This document shows, piece by piece, positions 4,816 through 5,225 of a stretch of DNA of 5,225 nt. The position numbers were made by a program, and so were the translations under genes. The DNA lies in NCBI GenBank assembly GCA_003561665.1, contig PWVY01000132.1, positions 1-5,225 of the forward strand. Reading direction: 5' to 3'. The DNA is from Thermoplasmata archaeon (GTDB taxonomy: Archaea; Thermoplasmatota; SW-10-69-26). The stretch's first letter is position 1. The number at the start of each line of letters is the position of its first letter. The notes beneath the pieces were generated by a model, which saw nothing but the letters and a program-made list of their open reading frames with translations, was not told where the DNA came from and searched no databases.

Positions 4816-5225
4816 ATGAACGAGTGCATCTTCTGCAAGATCCTCGACAACAAGATCCCCGCACACACCGTCTACGAAGACGAACACGTGCTCGCATTCC
4901 TCGACGTCAACCCCCTCCGCCCCGGGCACACCCTCGTCATCCCCAAACAACACATCGAACGCATCCACCAGATGGACCCCCCCACCGCCGCCCGCTACTT
5001 CCAACCCGTCCCCACCATCGTGAACGCCGTCGAAACCGCCACCGAAAGCGAAGCGGCCACGCTCGCCTGGAACGACGGCACCGCCGCCGGTCAAGAAGTC
5101 CCCCACGCACACCTCCACATCGTACCCCGAAAAAGGGACGATGCCCACGGCCCCATCCACGCCCTCTTCCAAGGATCGCACGATGTCCCCGAAAAGGAGA
5201 TGGAACGCCTCCAAGAAACCATCCA
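4816..5225 (+). CDS. HIT-family nucleotide hydrolase/transferase, 3' end cut by window edge
   Basis: HIT proteins cleave phosphoramidates or dinucleoside polyphosphates, releasing AMP or GMP through a histidine nucleotidylated intermediate in the cytoplasm. Seen: 136 complete codons, probably nearly the whole gene, because small HIT proteins are about 110-150 aa. CIFC (Cys4, Cys7) is the N-terminal zinc-binding pair, with His46 in the LVIPKQHI block a likely further ligand. LAFLDVNPLRPGHTLVIPK (26-44) is the family's strand-turn-strand region. NDG at 86-88 leads into AGQEVPHAHLHIVPR (91-105), the complete HIT motif with His97, His99 and His101; His99 is expected to be the nucleophile. It belongs to the Hint-like, CxxC-containing branch. 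Start: ATG 4816, leaderless, from a TATA element shared with the membrane protein gene. Codons end mostly in C or A (Glu: 10 GAA, 2 GAG). The physiological substrate cannot be told. Confidence 0.93.
   Translation, partial: MNECIFCKILDNKIPAHTVYEDEHVLAFLDVNPLRPGHTLVIPKQHIERIHQMDPPTAARYFQPVPTIVNAVETATESEAATLAWNDGTAAGQEVPHAHLHIVPRKRDDAHGPIHALFQGSHDVPEKEMERLQETI

Overview
The window looks archaeal. It holds an intein-free RtcB RNA ligase next to an archease gene, and most starts lie about 27 nt downstream of a TATA-like box with no room for a Shine-Dalgarno leader, which is the archaeal leaderless pattern. Base composition is GC-rich, roughly 60% by eye. The lineage cannot be fixed from this window. 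A euryarchaeal or Thermoplasmatota-type genome is my best guess and is inference only.

Layout, left to right. Minus strand 325 to 1: the first 108 codons of a biotin protein ligase-like protein that runs off the left edge. Its biotin/adenylate loop is strikingly degenerate. Minus 449-1903: full-length rtcB. Minus 1976-2401: archease. These two form the RNA ligation/tRNA splicing module, transcribed archease then rtcB, each with its own TATA-like box. A gap of about 220 nt (2402-2620) carries the archease promoter and a strong hairpin. Plus 2621-3070 and minus 3073-3522 encode two universal stress protein paralogues of identical length (149 aa), placed tail to tail with 2 nt between stop codons. 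Minus 3587-3775 encodes a 62-aa ribbon-helix-helix/antitoxin-like protein whose promoter contains a perfect palindrome made of two TTATAA elements. Minus 3879-4760 encodes a two-pass membrane protein resembling DUF3068/PorA-family proteins. Plus from 4816 is a HIT-family nucleotide hydrolase/transferase, cut by the right edge. The last two genes diverge from a single TATA element lying exactly midway between their starts.

How the genes fit together: archease and RtcB act as one functional unit in RNA ligation. The paired USPs suggest nucleotide-linked stress responses. The small RHH-like protein is likely autoregulatory. The membrane protein and HIT enzyme are linked only by a shared promoter. 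No mobile element, CRISPR array, tRNA or rRNA was recognised. The most unusual observations are the altered biotin ligase loop, the symmetric bidirectional leaderless promoter, the operator-like palindrome over the RHH promoter, and possible structured RNA in two intergenic gaps.
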